A DNA stretch of 13,917 bases from Deinococcus aerophilus (GCF_014647075.1 NZ_BMOM01000040.1:8805-22721); one strand, 5' to 3'; positions 1 to 7,767 are shown, counted from the first letter of the stretch. The notes: generated from the letters alone by a model not told the origin. Translations and numbers: made by a program.

Positions 1-2
1 CC

Positions 3-332
3 AAAGGCGCCCACGGCATCCCGCTGTCCAATGAAGCAGCTCACCGTTTTAAGGAAACCCTCCCCTGGATCCATGCCGTGTGGCACGCTCTGCATCAGGG
101 CATGACGGTGATGGCGGAACCACGTCCGGCTGACCCCTCCCACCCGGCAAATCCCCCGGTGGGAGATGCGTCCAGACAGCAGACGGTCCACCCATTCCAC
201 CCGCTCAGCAGAAATCGGAGGTCGGGCGTGGTTCAGCGTGAACTGGTACCTGCATACCCGGCACAGATACTGTTGTTTGCCGGTGTGGGCACTCCAAATC
301 GTTCATGCTGCATTGAACACCCGTCATGCTGA
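3..332 (+). other. Open frame entering from the left edge, possible gene 3' end
   Basis: A plus-strand frame is open from base 3 to a stop ending at 332. The first 35 or so residues (to about base 110) have a protein-like composition, including the stretches IPLSNEAAHRFKETLPW and IHAVWHALHQGM. From about base 112 the frame runs antisense through the IS1-family remnant and becomes Pro/His-rich. The simplest reading is that the 3' end of an upstream gene was interrupted by the insertion sequence and now ends in a fused, meaningless tail. I do not recognise the family. It could also be chance, because no start codon is visible before base 78. Confidence 0.25.
112..306 (-). pseudogene. Broken IS1-family transposase N-terminus (InsA-like)
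   Basis: On the minus strand a start at 306 gives MNDLECPH, the usual opening of an IS1-type InsA zinc-ribbon protein. The frame is then lost. In the next frame translation resumes as GKQQYLCRVCRYQF, followed by RISHRGICRVGGVSRTWF, which are the second CxxC knuckle and the helix-turn-helix region of this family. The second cysteine of the first CxxC pair and roughly 10-15 residues are missing at the junction, so a small frame-changing deletion disabled the gene. Similarity fades near base 112 and no InsB/DDE catalytic half is present. This is a dead remnant. The family call rests on the Cys spacing and the GVS-W motif. The left boundary is approximate. Confidence 0.6.
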
Positions 333-535
333 AAATCCACATCAGCCACCGTGAGCAGTTGAAATCCGGACCGGTCATCTGCACACTGGAGGTCTCTGCG
401 GGCTATCTCCTCGCTTGGACAGGCATCCACCGGTTGGGCTCAGTGCCTTCCAAGCACGGCTCGGCTCAACAGCTCGTTGCCGCGCGGCGTCTTGGCAAGT
501 TCCGCTCACCTGTTGTGTTGAACCACGGGAGGAAT

Positions 536-2638
536 ATGAACCGTTCGGTGACCGGGTCTGTGGTGTGGCTCAGCCTATCGCTCTGGGGCTGGGGACAGGC
601 GCAAACGCCTACAGATGTGAAGTCCTGTGACTCCCTTTACACCTGCGCTGCGCAGTACCTGAGCGGCTCGGGAGCGGCTGGAGCAGGGAATGCTGGAGCA
701 GGCGGCGGCACAGCGAGCGGTGCTGGCGGCGGCAGCGGCGGCCGAAGTGGCGTGGGATCTGGAAACGCACCCGCTGCGTTCTATTACGGCGATTCCCGGG
801 TGATCATGCCACTGGAAGACCATCTCGACGAATTGCAGGCAGAACGCCTGGTTCTGTGCCGTCCTGACGCGTCAGCTCAAGCTCCGAAAGACTTTGCAGC
901 AGCACTGGCGCAAGCGGACGCAGCGGCGTACGCCAAGGTTCCCAATGCTCCTGAGGTCAAAGCGACACTTCAGCAGTCCAGCGAGGACCGCAATCTCGCC
1001 ACAGCGGCCGCCGGCATGCGCAGTGGCCGCCCTCAGGCCGCGCTGGCAGCGTTGTTGGCGGTCTATCAGCGCCATCCCCAAGCTCCAGATGTCCTGGTTA
1101 ACGTGGCGGCAACGCTGAACAGCCTGGGGCTTCCGGCGTTGAGTCTTGCCTTCTTGCAGCAGGCCGAGGGACTCAAGGTGCCTTATGCCAGCCCTCTGGG
1201 CTGGGACGGGCGGGCCATCGCGCTGAACAATCGTGGTTACGCCCTCTTGTTGCTGGGGCGCTGGAAAGAAGCACAAACGGTTCTGCAAGACGCCGTCAAA
1301 CGGGAACCGCTGCTCTCCGAAGCGAAAAGGAATCTGGCGTGGGCCCTGTTGTGTCAAAATCTGGACCAGCAGGCGGCCCAGCAGTACCGCCTCGGCCTGC
1401 GCCGCGCCCCCAGCACAGCGCAGGCAAATCAGACCGACATGCCCCTAGAGCAGCTTCCGCCGGGCACAACGCCGCCGCTGGAAACGCTGACCGTCCGTCG
1501 GGAGTCGCTGGCACTTTTCGATCTGAGCAAAGGCAAGAAAGGCAAGCTGCCTGACCTGAAAATTCCGGACAACTCCCAGACGGCAGCGGAGATGCAACAG
1601 GCTTTTCTTGAAAAGGTCATGCGCGAAAGTGAACAGGAAATCACGTTGGCCCTGCGGCGTGATGGCCTGCAGGCCGAAGCAGAAATCCGCTTGAATGCAT
1701 ATACCAATCCAGTCTCAAAACAGCGTGCCGAGGACCTGCTCTATGCCATAGAGATGGTGAACTTCGAGCCGGCAGTCCAAAAAGCCTACCGTCAAATGAC
1801 GGTGGCCCATGATGAGCTGTTAGACGCGGTTGGCAAAGCCCCTGTCAGTGATGCCGTCCTCACGCGGATGTACGAGATTCTGGGCACGCAGGAACAGGCA
1901 AAAGCCCTGCCTCTGATTCATGCCATGTGTTTGCCTGAGTTTGAAGCCCATTACAACAAGATCGAAGCGCGGGTCCACAATTACGACCACGACTTCAGGC
2001 AGTATTTCAGTCTGGCCCACCAGTACCGTTCAGCACTGGCCACGAACATCCAGGATGCCAAGGTCCATGCATTTGCTGATGCCATCGTTCAAACGGAGCT
2101 CCAATCGGCCTTCGTGACGCTCATGGGCGCGCATGTCATGGCCTACGCCACGGGTGTTTACCGTGAAGCGGTCTGTCTGACTGCGCCCAGTGTGGCAGTC
2201 TCGGTGACCGTATCCAGTGCTCCTGAGGAAAGCACCAGTGCGTGCCCGGATGAACTCAAAGGCCTGAAGGTCAGCTTGGAATGGCAGATGCTGAACATCA
2301 GCATGACCTGTGAAAACGTGGAGATCACCGTGGCCACCGCCGGGCCGCTCGGCGCTTTTACCAAAGTCAACAAGACCTTTCTCGGCAGCACGACCGTTGC
2401 CATCGGGGTCCGGGCAGGCGTGAGTGTTCCGGTTGTTCAGGCGGGCGCAGGAGTAGAGGCGGGCGTCTACCTCACGGTGGACCGTGCTGGAGAATTGCAA
2501 GATGTCGGGATCCAGGGAGCCGCGTCAGCTGGACTCGGCCTGGCGCATGCCTCCGGCCCACTGTCGGTCTCCAAAGATGTGGCGGGCGTTGGTGCTGGCG
2601 TTACGCTGGGTCTGGTGAGCGGCATTCACCTGAATTGA
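536..2638 (+). CDS. Exported TPR-repeat protein with Gly/Ala-rich linker
   Basis: A 700-residue protein. The frame is open from 326, but the ATG at 536 is chosen because GGGAGG lies just upstream and a signal peptide follows at once: residues 1-23, with the hydrophobic stretch VVWLSLSLWGWG and probable cleavage near GQA/QT. Residues about 43-79 are nearly all Gly, Ala and Ser, a flexible linker. Residues about 153-290 hold helical tetratricopeptide-like repeats (for example RGYALLLLGRWKEAQTVLQ), normally a protein-binding scaffold. The middle is helical and charged. The last 130 residues are rich in Gly, Val and Ala and look beta-structured. Several Cys in the secreted part could form disulfides. 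It probably acts in the cell envelope. Its base composition is less GC-rich than the genes after 4.2 kb. It seems monocistronic. The specific role is unknown. Confidence 0.8.
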   Translation: MNRSVTGSVVWLSLSLWGWGQAQTPTDVKSCDSLYTCAAQYLSGSGAAGAGNAGAGGGTASGAGGGSGGRSGVGSGNAPAAFYYGDSRVIMPLEDHLDELQAERLVLCRPDASAQAPKDFAAALAQADAAAYAKVPNAPEVKATLQQSSEDRNLATAAAGMRSGRPQAALAALLAVYQRHPQAPDVLVNVAATLNSLGLPALSLAFLQQAEGLKVPYASPLGWDGRAIALNNRGYALLLLGRWKEAQTVLQDAVKREPLLSEAKRNLAWALLCQNLDQQAAQQYRLGLRRAPSTAQANQTDMPLEQLPPGTTPPLETLTVRRESLALFDLSKGKKGKLPDLKIPDNSQTAAEMQQAFLEKVMRESEQEITLALRRDGLQAEAEIRLNAYTNPVSKQRAEDLLYAIEMVNFEPAVQKAYRQMTVAHDELLDAVGKAPVSDAVLTRMYEILGTQEQAKALPLIHAMCLPEFEAHYNKIEARVHNYDHDFRQYFSLAHQYRSALATNIQDAKVHAFADAIVQTELQSAFVTLMGAHVMAYATGVYREAVCLTAPSVAVSVTVSSAPEESTSACPDELKGLKVSLEWQMLNISMTCENVEITVATAGPLGAFTKVNKTFLGSTTVAIGVRAGVSVPVVQAGAGVEAGVYLTVDRAGELQDVGIQGAASAGLGLAHASGPLSVSKDVAGVGAGVTLGLVSGIHLN

Positions 2639-3333
2639 AGCAGGGACCTGCACGGTACAGGGGCGTGACCTGTTCGGACTTTGGGCGCGCTCTGGCCATA
2701 GGCCCTCCTGTGCTGGGTTGACGTCATGACCCACCGCCCCCTCGAAGCGGGGCATGAGGGGGACTTGACTGAGCTGTTTGAACGGCTGGCACAGGAAGGA
2801 CACTGGCACGTTTACCTGGATGGGGGCGGCGTGGTCCGGCAGGGATTACGGGCGAACAGGGTGACGGACCTGACGCTGTCATGGTTGCTCATCGTTCTGG
2901 GTTCAGGCATTGCTGTGTTTAAGCGTGGCTTGCCGGAACGCCGCCGGCTGGTCAAGCCGCAGCTTTCCGAGTGGGCTGATGCAGGCAACCTACACGGCAC
3001 GGAGGCCGGGCAACATTACAGCCCAGCTCGACGAATGAGGGCTAAAGAAGTCAGAATGCTGCCGATTTTCGCAGGGTCACCAGACAGCCAAGATCGTGTT
3101 TTACAGACGCGAGCGCCCGCACCCTCTTGTTGGACACTCAAATCGGCCGCCCCTGCTTCTTCTCTGAACCAGGAAAAGACACCCCACGCGGTGGAGCGGT
3201 GTTCCCACCTCACACGGGCAGGTCTCGCTGTTGAAGCCGACCTTACCCACCCTCTGTCACCGTCATCCCGCCCATCAAGAAGCGCCCGAACAGACCATCG
3301 AATGGAACTTTGCCCAACTGGACATGGCCCCCA
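2639..3333. other. Intergenic stretch, possibly a degraded gene
   Basis: No convincing gene lies here. The best candidate is a plus-strand frame from ATG 2726. Its first 90 or so residues look plausible: an acidic amphipathic start (DLTELFERLAQEGHWHVYL), then one hydrophobic segment (LTLSWLLIVLGSGIAVF) followed by positive charges, as in a single-pass membrane protein. It has no clear Shine-Dalgarno. After about base 3025 the sequence becomes low-complexity, rich in Ser, Arg and Pro, and it would run antisense into vapC to stop at 3499. It may be the 5' remnant of a small membrane protein gene. From 3030 to 3333 I see nothing else recognisable. Confidence 0.25.
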
Positions 3334-3747
3334 TCACTGCGTCCAGTCCTCAAGCTTCAGGCCCGGCACCCGTGCGAACTCGCGGGTGTTGTTGGTGACC
3401 AGGATCAAGCCGTGGGCCAGCGCCGTGGCCGCGATCTGGAAATCCAGGGGCCCGATGGGCTGCCCGATCTTTTCCAATCCGGCCCGAACGCGCCCGTAGG
3501 CCTCCGTGACCTGCGAATCGAAGGGCAGCACCACCAGCTGTGAGGCGAAGTCCAGCACGGCGGCAAGATTGTGGTCCACGCGCGCACTTTTATAGACCCC
3601 GTGCAGCAGCTCGGCCTCCGTGACGGCGCTCAGGCCCACCTCACCGGGACGCAAGCCGTCAAACCGTGCCCGGACCGCTGCTGGCCTGTTCTTGATGATG
3701 TAGATACAGATGTTGGTGTCGAGCAGGTAGCGCAGCGGCGGGGTCAA
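3334..3747 (-). CDS. vapC: VapC-type PIN-domain ribonuclease toxin
   Basis: A 137-residue PIN-domain protein, the usual length for VapC toxins, which cut specific RNAs when freed from the antitoxin. The acidic residues expected to bind metal are visible: the first Asp in YLLDTNICIY near residue 10, Glu in TEAELLHG near 45, and Asp in GPLDFQIAATALAHG near 101. The family ending LVTNNTREFARVPGLKLEDW is also present. The start is a TTG at 3747 that overlaps the stop of the antitoxin gene by 4 nt (TTGA), so translation is probably coupled. The rare start may keep toxin synthesis below antitoxin synthesis. The gene looks intact. The RNA target cannot be told from sequence. Confidence 0.92.
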   Translation of the reverse strand: MTPPLRYLLDTNICIYIIKNRPAAVRARFDGLRPGEVGLSAVTEAELLHGVYKSARVDHNLAAVLDFASQLVVLPFDSQVTEAYGRVRAGLEKIGQPIGPLDFQIAATALAHGLILVTNNTREFARVPGLKLEDWTQ

Positions 3748-3980
3748 AATGCCTCGCGCTCCTGAGTCTCTCCTTGCTCACGGCCTTCTGGGAGGAAATC
3801 ATCACCAATTCCAGCCAGGGCGTCAAAGGCGGAAGCGAGGGTGGCTTCCCGCCTGACAGGCCTGAGGATCAGCACGTCACCGTGACGGGTGATCTCCACC
3901 TCGCTGACATCCAGCCGCATTTCGTGAGGCAGGCGAACGGCCTGGGAGTTGCCGCTCTGAAAGACCTTGGCTGTGGTCAT
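3744..3980 (-). CDS. vapB: VapB-type AbrB-fold antitoxin
   Basis: A 78-residue protein. The N-terminal half (about residues 3-45) is a swapped-hairpin AbrB/MazE DNA-binding domain, with the motifs AKVFQSGNSQAVRLP and VEITRHGDVLILRP. The C-terminal tail is acidic and Gln-rich and should wrap the toxin active site. The ATG at 3980 follows a good GGAGG. It is the first gene of a two-gene operon with the PIN toxin. By family precedent the complex represses its own promoter, and a palindrome overlaps the likely -10 box about 25 nt upstream of the start. The pair probably stabilises the replicon or acts as a stress module. Confidence 0.92.
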   Translation of the reverse strand: MTTAKVFQSGNSQAVRLPHEMRLDVSEVEITRHGDVLILRPVRREATLASAFDALAGIGDDFLPEGREQGETQEREAF

Positions 3981-4004
3981 GGTGAACCTCCGTATCTACA
4001 TGGA

Positions 4005-4013
4005 AGTATATAC
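4005..4013 (-). promoter_or_regulatory. Likely vapBC promoter -10 and operator palindrome
   Basis: The perfect 8-bp palindrome GTATATAC (4006-4013) lies about 25 nt before the vapB start. On the minus strand it overlaps TATACT (complement of 4005-4010), a five-of-six match to a -10 box. A related half-match, GTATCTAC, lies closer to the gene at about 3992-3999. No good -35 is seen at 17-18 bp. This arrangement suits autorepression by the toxin-antitoxin complex, but that is inferred. Confidence 0.5.
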
Positions 4014-4068
4014 CCAACGGGTCCTGGCTTTGCAGCTTTGACGCCTGTGTTCCAGAATCCGGAGATGG

Positions 4069-4092
4069 AAAAAGCGGCCCGGAGGCCGCTTT
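4069..4092 (-). terminator. Intrinsic terminator just after a promoter
   Basis: A perfect 9-bp stem, AAAGCGGCC (4071-4079) with GGCCGCTTT (4084-4092), has a 4-nt loop that reads UCCG on the minus strand, a stable UNCG-type tetraloop. On the minus strand it is followed by a run of five U (4073-4069), so it should terminate leftward transcription. There is no U-run on the plus strand. Confidence 0.75.
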
Positions 4093-4101
4093 GATTCCTT
4101 C

Positions 4102-4130
4102 AATATAGGGCGGTATTCAGCCCCTGTCAA
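4102..4130 (-). promoter_or_regulatory. Consensus sigma-70 promoter pointing toward vapBC
   Basis: On the minus strand TTGACA (complement of 4125-4130) and TATATT (complement of 4102-4107) are separated by exactly 17 bp. This is the best promoter in the window. Transcription would start near 4095 and meet the intrinsic terminator at 4092-4069 almost at once. Read-through would continue about 90 nt to vapB. Confidence 0.7.
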
Positions 4131-4223
4131 ATCATGCACGTGGGTACGTTGCGCTTGGCGTTTCTCTGCTGGCCAACACGCATTCTGCTCCACTGGCAAC
4201 GGATGGGTGCGCTAGGTTGTGAC

Positions 4224-4505
4224 ATGGCCAGGCCACACGAGGAATTGGGCATCTGTTATGTCGTCGTCGATGGAATCGAGGGCACGCTCGCGCGGGTGGA
4301 ACTGCCCGACGGCACCACCGAGGACTGGCGCCTGGCGGGTCTGCCCAGGGGCGTCAAGGAAGGGGATGTGGTCCGCATCGACGTGCAGGGTGGAGACGTG
4401 GAGATGGAGATCGACCATGAACAGACCGACCGCCGCCACGCCCTGGGCCAGCGTCAGCTCGATGCGCTGAATGCGGGCGGTCCCGACGGGGAGATCGACC
4501 TGTGA
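4224..4505 (+). CDS. DUF3006 family protein
   Basis: A 93-residue acidic protein. Its core, VVVDGIEGTLARVELPDG followed by WRLAGLPRGVKEGDVVRID, matches the small beta-rich DUF3006 family, whose biochemical role is unknown. The family is often encoded beside ComEC-like metallo-beta-lactamase proteins, as here: its stop overlaps the GTG start of the next gene by 4 nt (GTGA), so the two are translationally coupled. The frame is open from 4134, but the ATG at 4224 fits the family N-terminus best. The alternative ATG at 4203 would add seven residues. No strong Shine-Dalgarno is seen. The hexamer TAGGTT (4213-4218) just upstream could be a -10 box of a leaderless transcript. Confidence 0.8.
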   Translation: MARPHEELGICYVVVDGIEGTLARVELPDGTTEDWRLAGLPRGVKEGDVVRIDVQGGDVEMEIDHEQTDRRHALGQRQLDALNAGGPDGEIDL

Positions 4506-5521
4506 GGCGGCTCTTGGTTCTGGCCGCGCTGCTTGGCGGTTCGGTGGTGGCGCAGCCGGCCCTCCCCGGCGTCCTGACCATCCGCTTTCTCGACGTGGGG
4601 CAGGGCGACGCGGTGCTGATCACCGCGCCGGAAGGGCAGAGCCTGCTGTACGACGGGGGCCGCAGCGAGAAGCGCATGACCGAACTGCTGCGGCAGTTCG
4701 GGGTCAAAAGTCTAGCGCTGGTCGCCGCGTCCCACGGAGACGCCGACCACATCACCGGGCTGATTCCGGCGGTGCAGCTGTTCAAGCCGAAGCTGTTCCT
4801 CAACAACGGCCTCGCCGCGACCACCCAGACCTTCGGCAAGCTCACGGCGAGCGTCCAGGCAGCCGGTACCCAGGGTCTGCTCGCCAGCGACCGGGTGATC
4901 AACCTGGGCAGCGTGAAGATCACCGTTCTGCCCCCACCCCCCGGGATGCCCCGGGGGGACCAGAATGCCAACAGCGTCGGCCTGCTGGTGCAATACGGAT
5001 CATTCCGGGCGCTGATGACCGGCGACAGTGAGACGGTGGAGACGGCGGGCTGGCTGAAGAAGTACCCGGCGAACGTCCTGGGCCCCGTCGACGTGTACAA
5101 GAGCATCCACCACGGCGCGAAGAACGGCGACAACGCCGCGTGGTTGAGGGCAGTGCGCCCCTCCAACGTCGTGATCGGGGTCGGCCCGAACAACTATGGC
5201 CATCCGACCTCGGAAGCGCTCGCGCTCTATAAGAGCGCGGGCGCGGCCATCTACCGCACCGACCTCAACGGCACGGTCACGGTGACCGTGCAACCGGGAG
5301 GCAACTACACCCTGAGCGCGGCGAAAGGCACGGGCACGACCCCTCAGACCCGCCCCGCGTCACCGGCTCCTGCTGCCCCCAGGACCATTCCCGCTCTGCC
5401 GTCCGTGGTCTATCCCAACTGCGCGGCGGTCCGGGCCGCGGGCAAGGCCCCGCTGCTTGCCGGTCAACCCGGCTACAGCCGCAAGCTCGACCGCGACGGC
5501 GACGGCCGGGCCTGCGAGTAG
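4502..5521 (+). CDS. Secreted ComEC-like metallo-beta-lactamase with excalibur domain
   Basis: A 339-residue protein. Residues 1-18 form a signal peptide (MRRLLVLAALLGGSVVAQ). Residues about 25-265 are a metallo-hydrolase domain of the kind fused to ComEC competence channels. Visible motifs are LDVGQGDA (30-37), metal-binding SHGDADH (77-83, the HxDxDH form typical of this subfamily), TGDSE (173-177), IHHGA (202-206) and GHPTSE (233-238). A Pro/Ala/Thr linker (about 277-300) leads to a C-terminal excalibur calcium-binding domain (304-339) with paired Cys 307 and 338 and the DRDGDGRACE motif. A secreted nuclease or phosphodiesterase acting on extracellular DNA is the likeliest role; the substrate is inferred. 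The GTG start overlaps the DUF3006 stop. Confidence 0.9.
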   Translation: MRRLLVLAALLGGSVVAQPALPGVLTIRFLDVGQGDAVLITAPEGQSLLYDGGRSEKRMTELLRQFGVKSLALVAASHGDADHITGLIPAVQLFKPKLFLNNGLAATTQTFGKLTASVQAAGTQGLLASDRVINLGSVKITVLPPPPGMPRGDQNANSVGLLVQYGSFRALMTGDSETVETAGWLKKYPANVLGPVDVYKSIHHGAKNGDNAAWLRAVRPSNVVIGVGPNNYGHPTSEALALYKSAGAAIYRTDLNGTVTVTVQPGGNYTLSAAKGTGTTPQTRPASPAPAAPRTIPALPSVVYPNCAAVRAAGKAPLLAGQPGYSRKLDRDGDGRACE

Positions 5522-5527
5522 CCGACC

Positions 5528-5645
5528 GAACACCGGGGTACTCCAGCCGTGTAAGGCGGGCCGGCCGGGGTGAAGACGGCAGCCGGAACCCTCCCCCCAG
5601 CTCCGGCGCACACCGGCCGGCCCGCTGCTCCTGCGGCCGGTGTTC
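5528..5645. repeat. Nested GC-rich inverted repeats after the MBL gene
   Basis: Two perfect inverted repeats are nested. The outer pair is GAACACCGG (5528-5536) with CCGGTGTTC (5637-5645). The inner 13-bp pair is GCGGGCCGGCCGG (5556-5568) with its complement at 5613-5625, and three more pairs follow after one mismatch. The structure begins 6 nt after the MBL stop codon. There is no U-run, so it is not a classic intrinsic terminator. It may act as a high-GC terminator or RNA 3' end, or be a structured non-coding element. Confidence 0.6.
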
Positions 5646-5670
5646 CGATCACCGCAACCGTACTCCGCGT

Positions 5671-5686
5671 GACGCCCTCGGGCGTC
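5671..5686. repeat. Short GC hairpin
   Basis: GACGCC (5671-5676) and GGCGTC (5681-5686) form a perfect 6-bp stem with a CTCG loop, about 57 nt before the next start. It has no U-run. It could lie in the leader of the DUF2325-domain gene. Confidence 0.35.
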
Positions 5687-5742
5687 GCCGGGAATCACAG
5701 GTCCACCACCTGTCTGCCGGTCCGTGTGGAACACTGTCCGCT

Positions 5743-7746
5743 GTGGCCCGGCTCCGTACTCCCGATGGTCAGCTCCTGCCGGCACCGACGTCCTTCCTGC
5801 GGGTCACCACCGGCCGGGGCCCCTTCCAGGATCCACCCGGCGGTCTGAGCGCCCACCCGGAGATGCTGACCCCGTTCCTGCAGGCGGGCGCGGCCCTGCT
5901 CGATCAGCGGATGCAGCTGGCCGAGCATGACGCGGACCTCAGCGTCGAGGAGCAGGAACATGTCATCCACAGCGTGCTGCTCGGTCAGGCGGTGGTCACC
6001 GGCCTGCAGGCCTACGCGGCGGGCGGGGACCGCGAGCTGCTGGAACTGGTCAACGACCTGGCGACGACCCTGGACACGATCGGTCCCCTGGGCTTCGCCT
6101 ACCTGCAGCGTCTGGGGGCCATCAACGCGGCCGCCGGACTGGACGAACTGCAGGGCGTTGCCCTGCTGCCGGAGGAGTATCCGCATGCGGTCGCCTGCGT
6201 CCTGCGCCGGGCGGCCCTGGCCGGCTGCTCCGTGGAGCCGGACGCTCAGGCGCGCCTGGACTGGGCCGGGTACCGGCCACCGGCACCGGAGAAAGATCCC
6301 CTGCACCCCACCCGGGCCGCCCTGACGCCGCCGGCGACGCGCGAACCGGGCCGCATGGCACGCGAACAGGACCTGCGGCGGCTGGCCCAGAGCCGACTGG
6401 AGGGAGAGCGCAACGCGGCCCTGCTCCTGCTGCACGTCAACGCCCGGGACCGGCTGGAGAACGCGCCGTTGATCAGCGTCCTCGACACGGCGCAGGTGCT
6501 GCTGCTGAGCCTGCGCCGCGAGCATCAGGACGGGGCAGACGGCGCGGTTACGGAAGCCCTGCTCGGCATACTCGGGCCGTTGCATCAGGACCTCGGGGCA
6601 CCCGTCCTGCCGGAGGCCCGACGGTTCAACCGCCACCAGCAGGGGGAGGTCTCGTTCCACAGCGCACGGGCCAGGCGGCTGTTGCGCCGCCTGCGTGCGG
6701 AGCGCCGCCGCGGCCCCACTCCACAGGAACGGCGTCAGCACAACGCCCTGTGGGACGTTCTGGGGGCGCTGGACCGCGATCTGGCGGCTGGCCTGACCCC
6801 CGACCCCGACCTGCGGGCCTGGCTGCTGGTGCTCGGCCTTCAGGGCCTGACCACCACCGCGCGCGCGCCGGGCATGGACCTGCCTCCGATGGTTCAGCTC
6901 GCCGCCCAGGTCTCGGGCATCGACCCCCTGTGGGCCTGGGAACGCACCCAGCCGCGCGCCGACCTCGGGGCCGACCTGCACGGCGCGCTGTCGTTGCTGG
7001 TCGACTGCGGACAGCTGCTGCGGCTGGAGGGCACCGGCGCCTGGGAAACGTGGAGCGGTCCGGTCCGCCGCCTGGTCGGACAGGCGGCCGGTCACCTGTT
7101 TGCCACCGCGCGCCGTGCCGGGCTGCGCCTGCCGGAACACGGCTTTCTGGAACGGTCCTTCGGCCGCTTCGGTCCCCTGCGCGCCGTACCGCTCTCGGCG
7201 GGGGAGTGGGAGCAGGTGCAGGACCGCTACCGGGCGGCGCTGCAGGTCGCCGTGGAGACCTTGACGGCCCTGCACGAGCAGACGGACCGGGAAGAGACGC
7301 TGCAGGAGACTGCGCCGGACCTGAGCGGGCACAGCCCAACTGAAACAGAGCCGGCAGCGCCGAAAGCCACCCCAGACAGCGTCGCCCTGCCGGCCCACGT
7401 TCTCGCGGCGCGGGCGCGGCTGGCGGGAGGGCGGGTGGTGCTGCTCGGCGGCGTCCCCAGCCCACACCACCACGCGGCACTGGTCCGGGCCCTCGGCCTG
7501 CGGGAACTGGACTGGATCGGCAGCGGCGAATACGCGCACGGCACCCACGCCCACGCGCACGTGACCGGGGACACCGCGGTGGTGATCCTGGCGATCCGCT
7601 GGATGGCGCACGCGCACAACACGCTCCGGGACGTGGCGCGCGCCCAGGACGTGCCCTTCGTGATGCACCCGGGCGGTCTGTCGCCGAGCAGCGTGGCGTG
7701 GCAGATCATGCAGCAGGTGAGCGGGCAGCTCGATGCCCGGGGCTGA
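5743..7746 (+). CDS. Large protein with C-terminal DUF2325-like domain
   Basis: A 667-residue, very high-GC gene. Residues about 40-560 are mostly alpha-helical and Leu/Arg/Ala-rich, with no fold I can name. The last 100 residues (about 565-660) look like a DUF2325 domain: a beta strand and glycine turn (VVLLGGVPSPHH), a helix, a His-rich stretch (HGTHAHAHV), a strand ending in a helix start (VVILAIRWMAHAHNTLRDVA), then VPFVMHPGGLSPSSVAWQI. This alpha/beta domain is of unknown function and may bind a small ligand or metal. The GTG at 5743 is chosen to keep the whole open frame. It has only a weak ribosome site, and ATG 5863 is an alternative. The gene lies 174 nt upstream of the XPB-Bax1 pair on the same strand, which suggests a functional link. 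Its own role is unknown. Confidence 0.7.
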   Translation: MARLRTPDGQLLPAPTSFLRVTTGRGPFQDPPGGLSAHPEMLTPFLQAGAALLDQRMQLAEHDADLSVEEQEHVIHSVLLGQAVVTGLQAYAAGGDRELLELVNDLATTLDTIGPLGFAYLQRLGAINAAAGLDELQGVALLPEEYPHAVACVLRRAALAGCSVEPDAQARLDWAGYRPPAPEKDPLHPTRAALTPPATREPGRMAREQDLRRLAQSRLEGERNAALLLLHVNARDRLENAPLISVLDTAQVLLLSLRREHQDGADGAVTEALLGILGPLHQDLGAPVLPEARRFNRHQQGEVSFHSARARRLLRRLRAERRRGPTPQERRQHNALWDVLGALDRDLAAGLTPDPDLRAWLLVLGLQGLTTTARAPGMDLPPMVQLAAQVSGIDPLWAWERTQPRADLGADLHGALSLLVDCGQLLRLEGTGAWETWSGPVRRLVGQAAGHLFATARRAGLRLPEHGFLERSFGRFGPLRAVPLSAGEWEQVQDRYRAALQVAVETLTALHEQTDREETLQETAPDLSGHSPTETEPAAPKATPDSVALPAHVLAARARLAGGRVVLLGGVPSPHHHAALVRALGLRELDWIGSGEYAHGTHAHAHVTGDTAVVILAIRWMAHAHNTLRDVARAQDVPFVMHPGGLSPSSVAWQIMQQVSGQLDARG

Positions 7747-7767
7747 TGCGTGTGGCCGGGCATCGAG
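7729..7767. repeat. 12-bp inverted repeat spanning a stop codon
   Basis: CTCGATGCCCGG (7729-7740) and CCGGGCATCGAG (7756-7767) are perfect reverse complements around a 15-nt loop that holds the TGA stop of the DUF2325-domain gene. It has no U-run. A factor-dependent terminator or an mRNA 3' end stabiliser is likely. It may separate this gene's transcript from that of XPB. Confidence 0.55.

Noticed and set aside
326..535. A longer N-terminus for the TPR protein starting at 326
   Set aside because: The extra 70 residues lack protein-like composition and would bury the signal peptide. The ATG at 536 has a good Shine-Dalgarno.
4354..5193. A 279-codon minus-strand frame
   Set aside because: It is antisense to the well-supported MBL gene and shows no recognisable motif.
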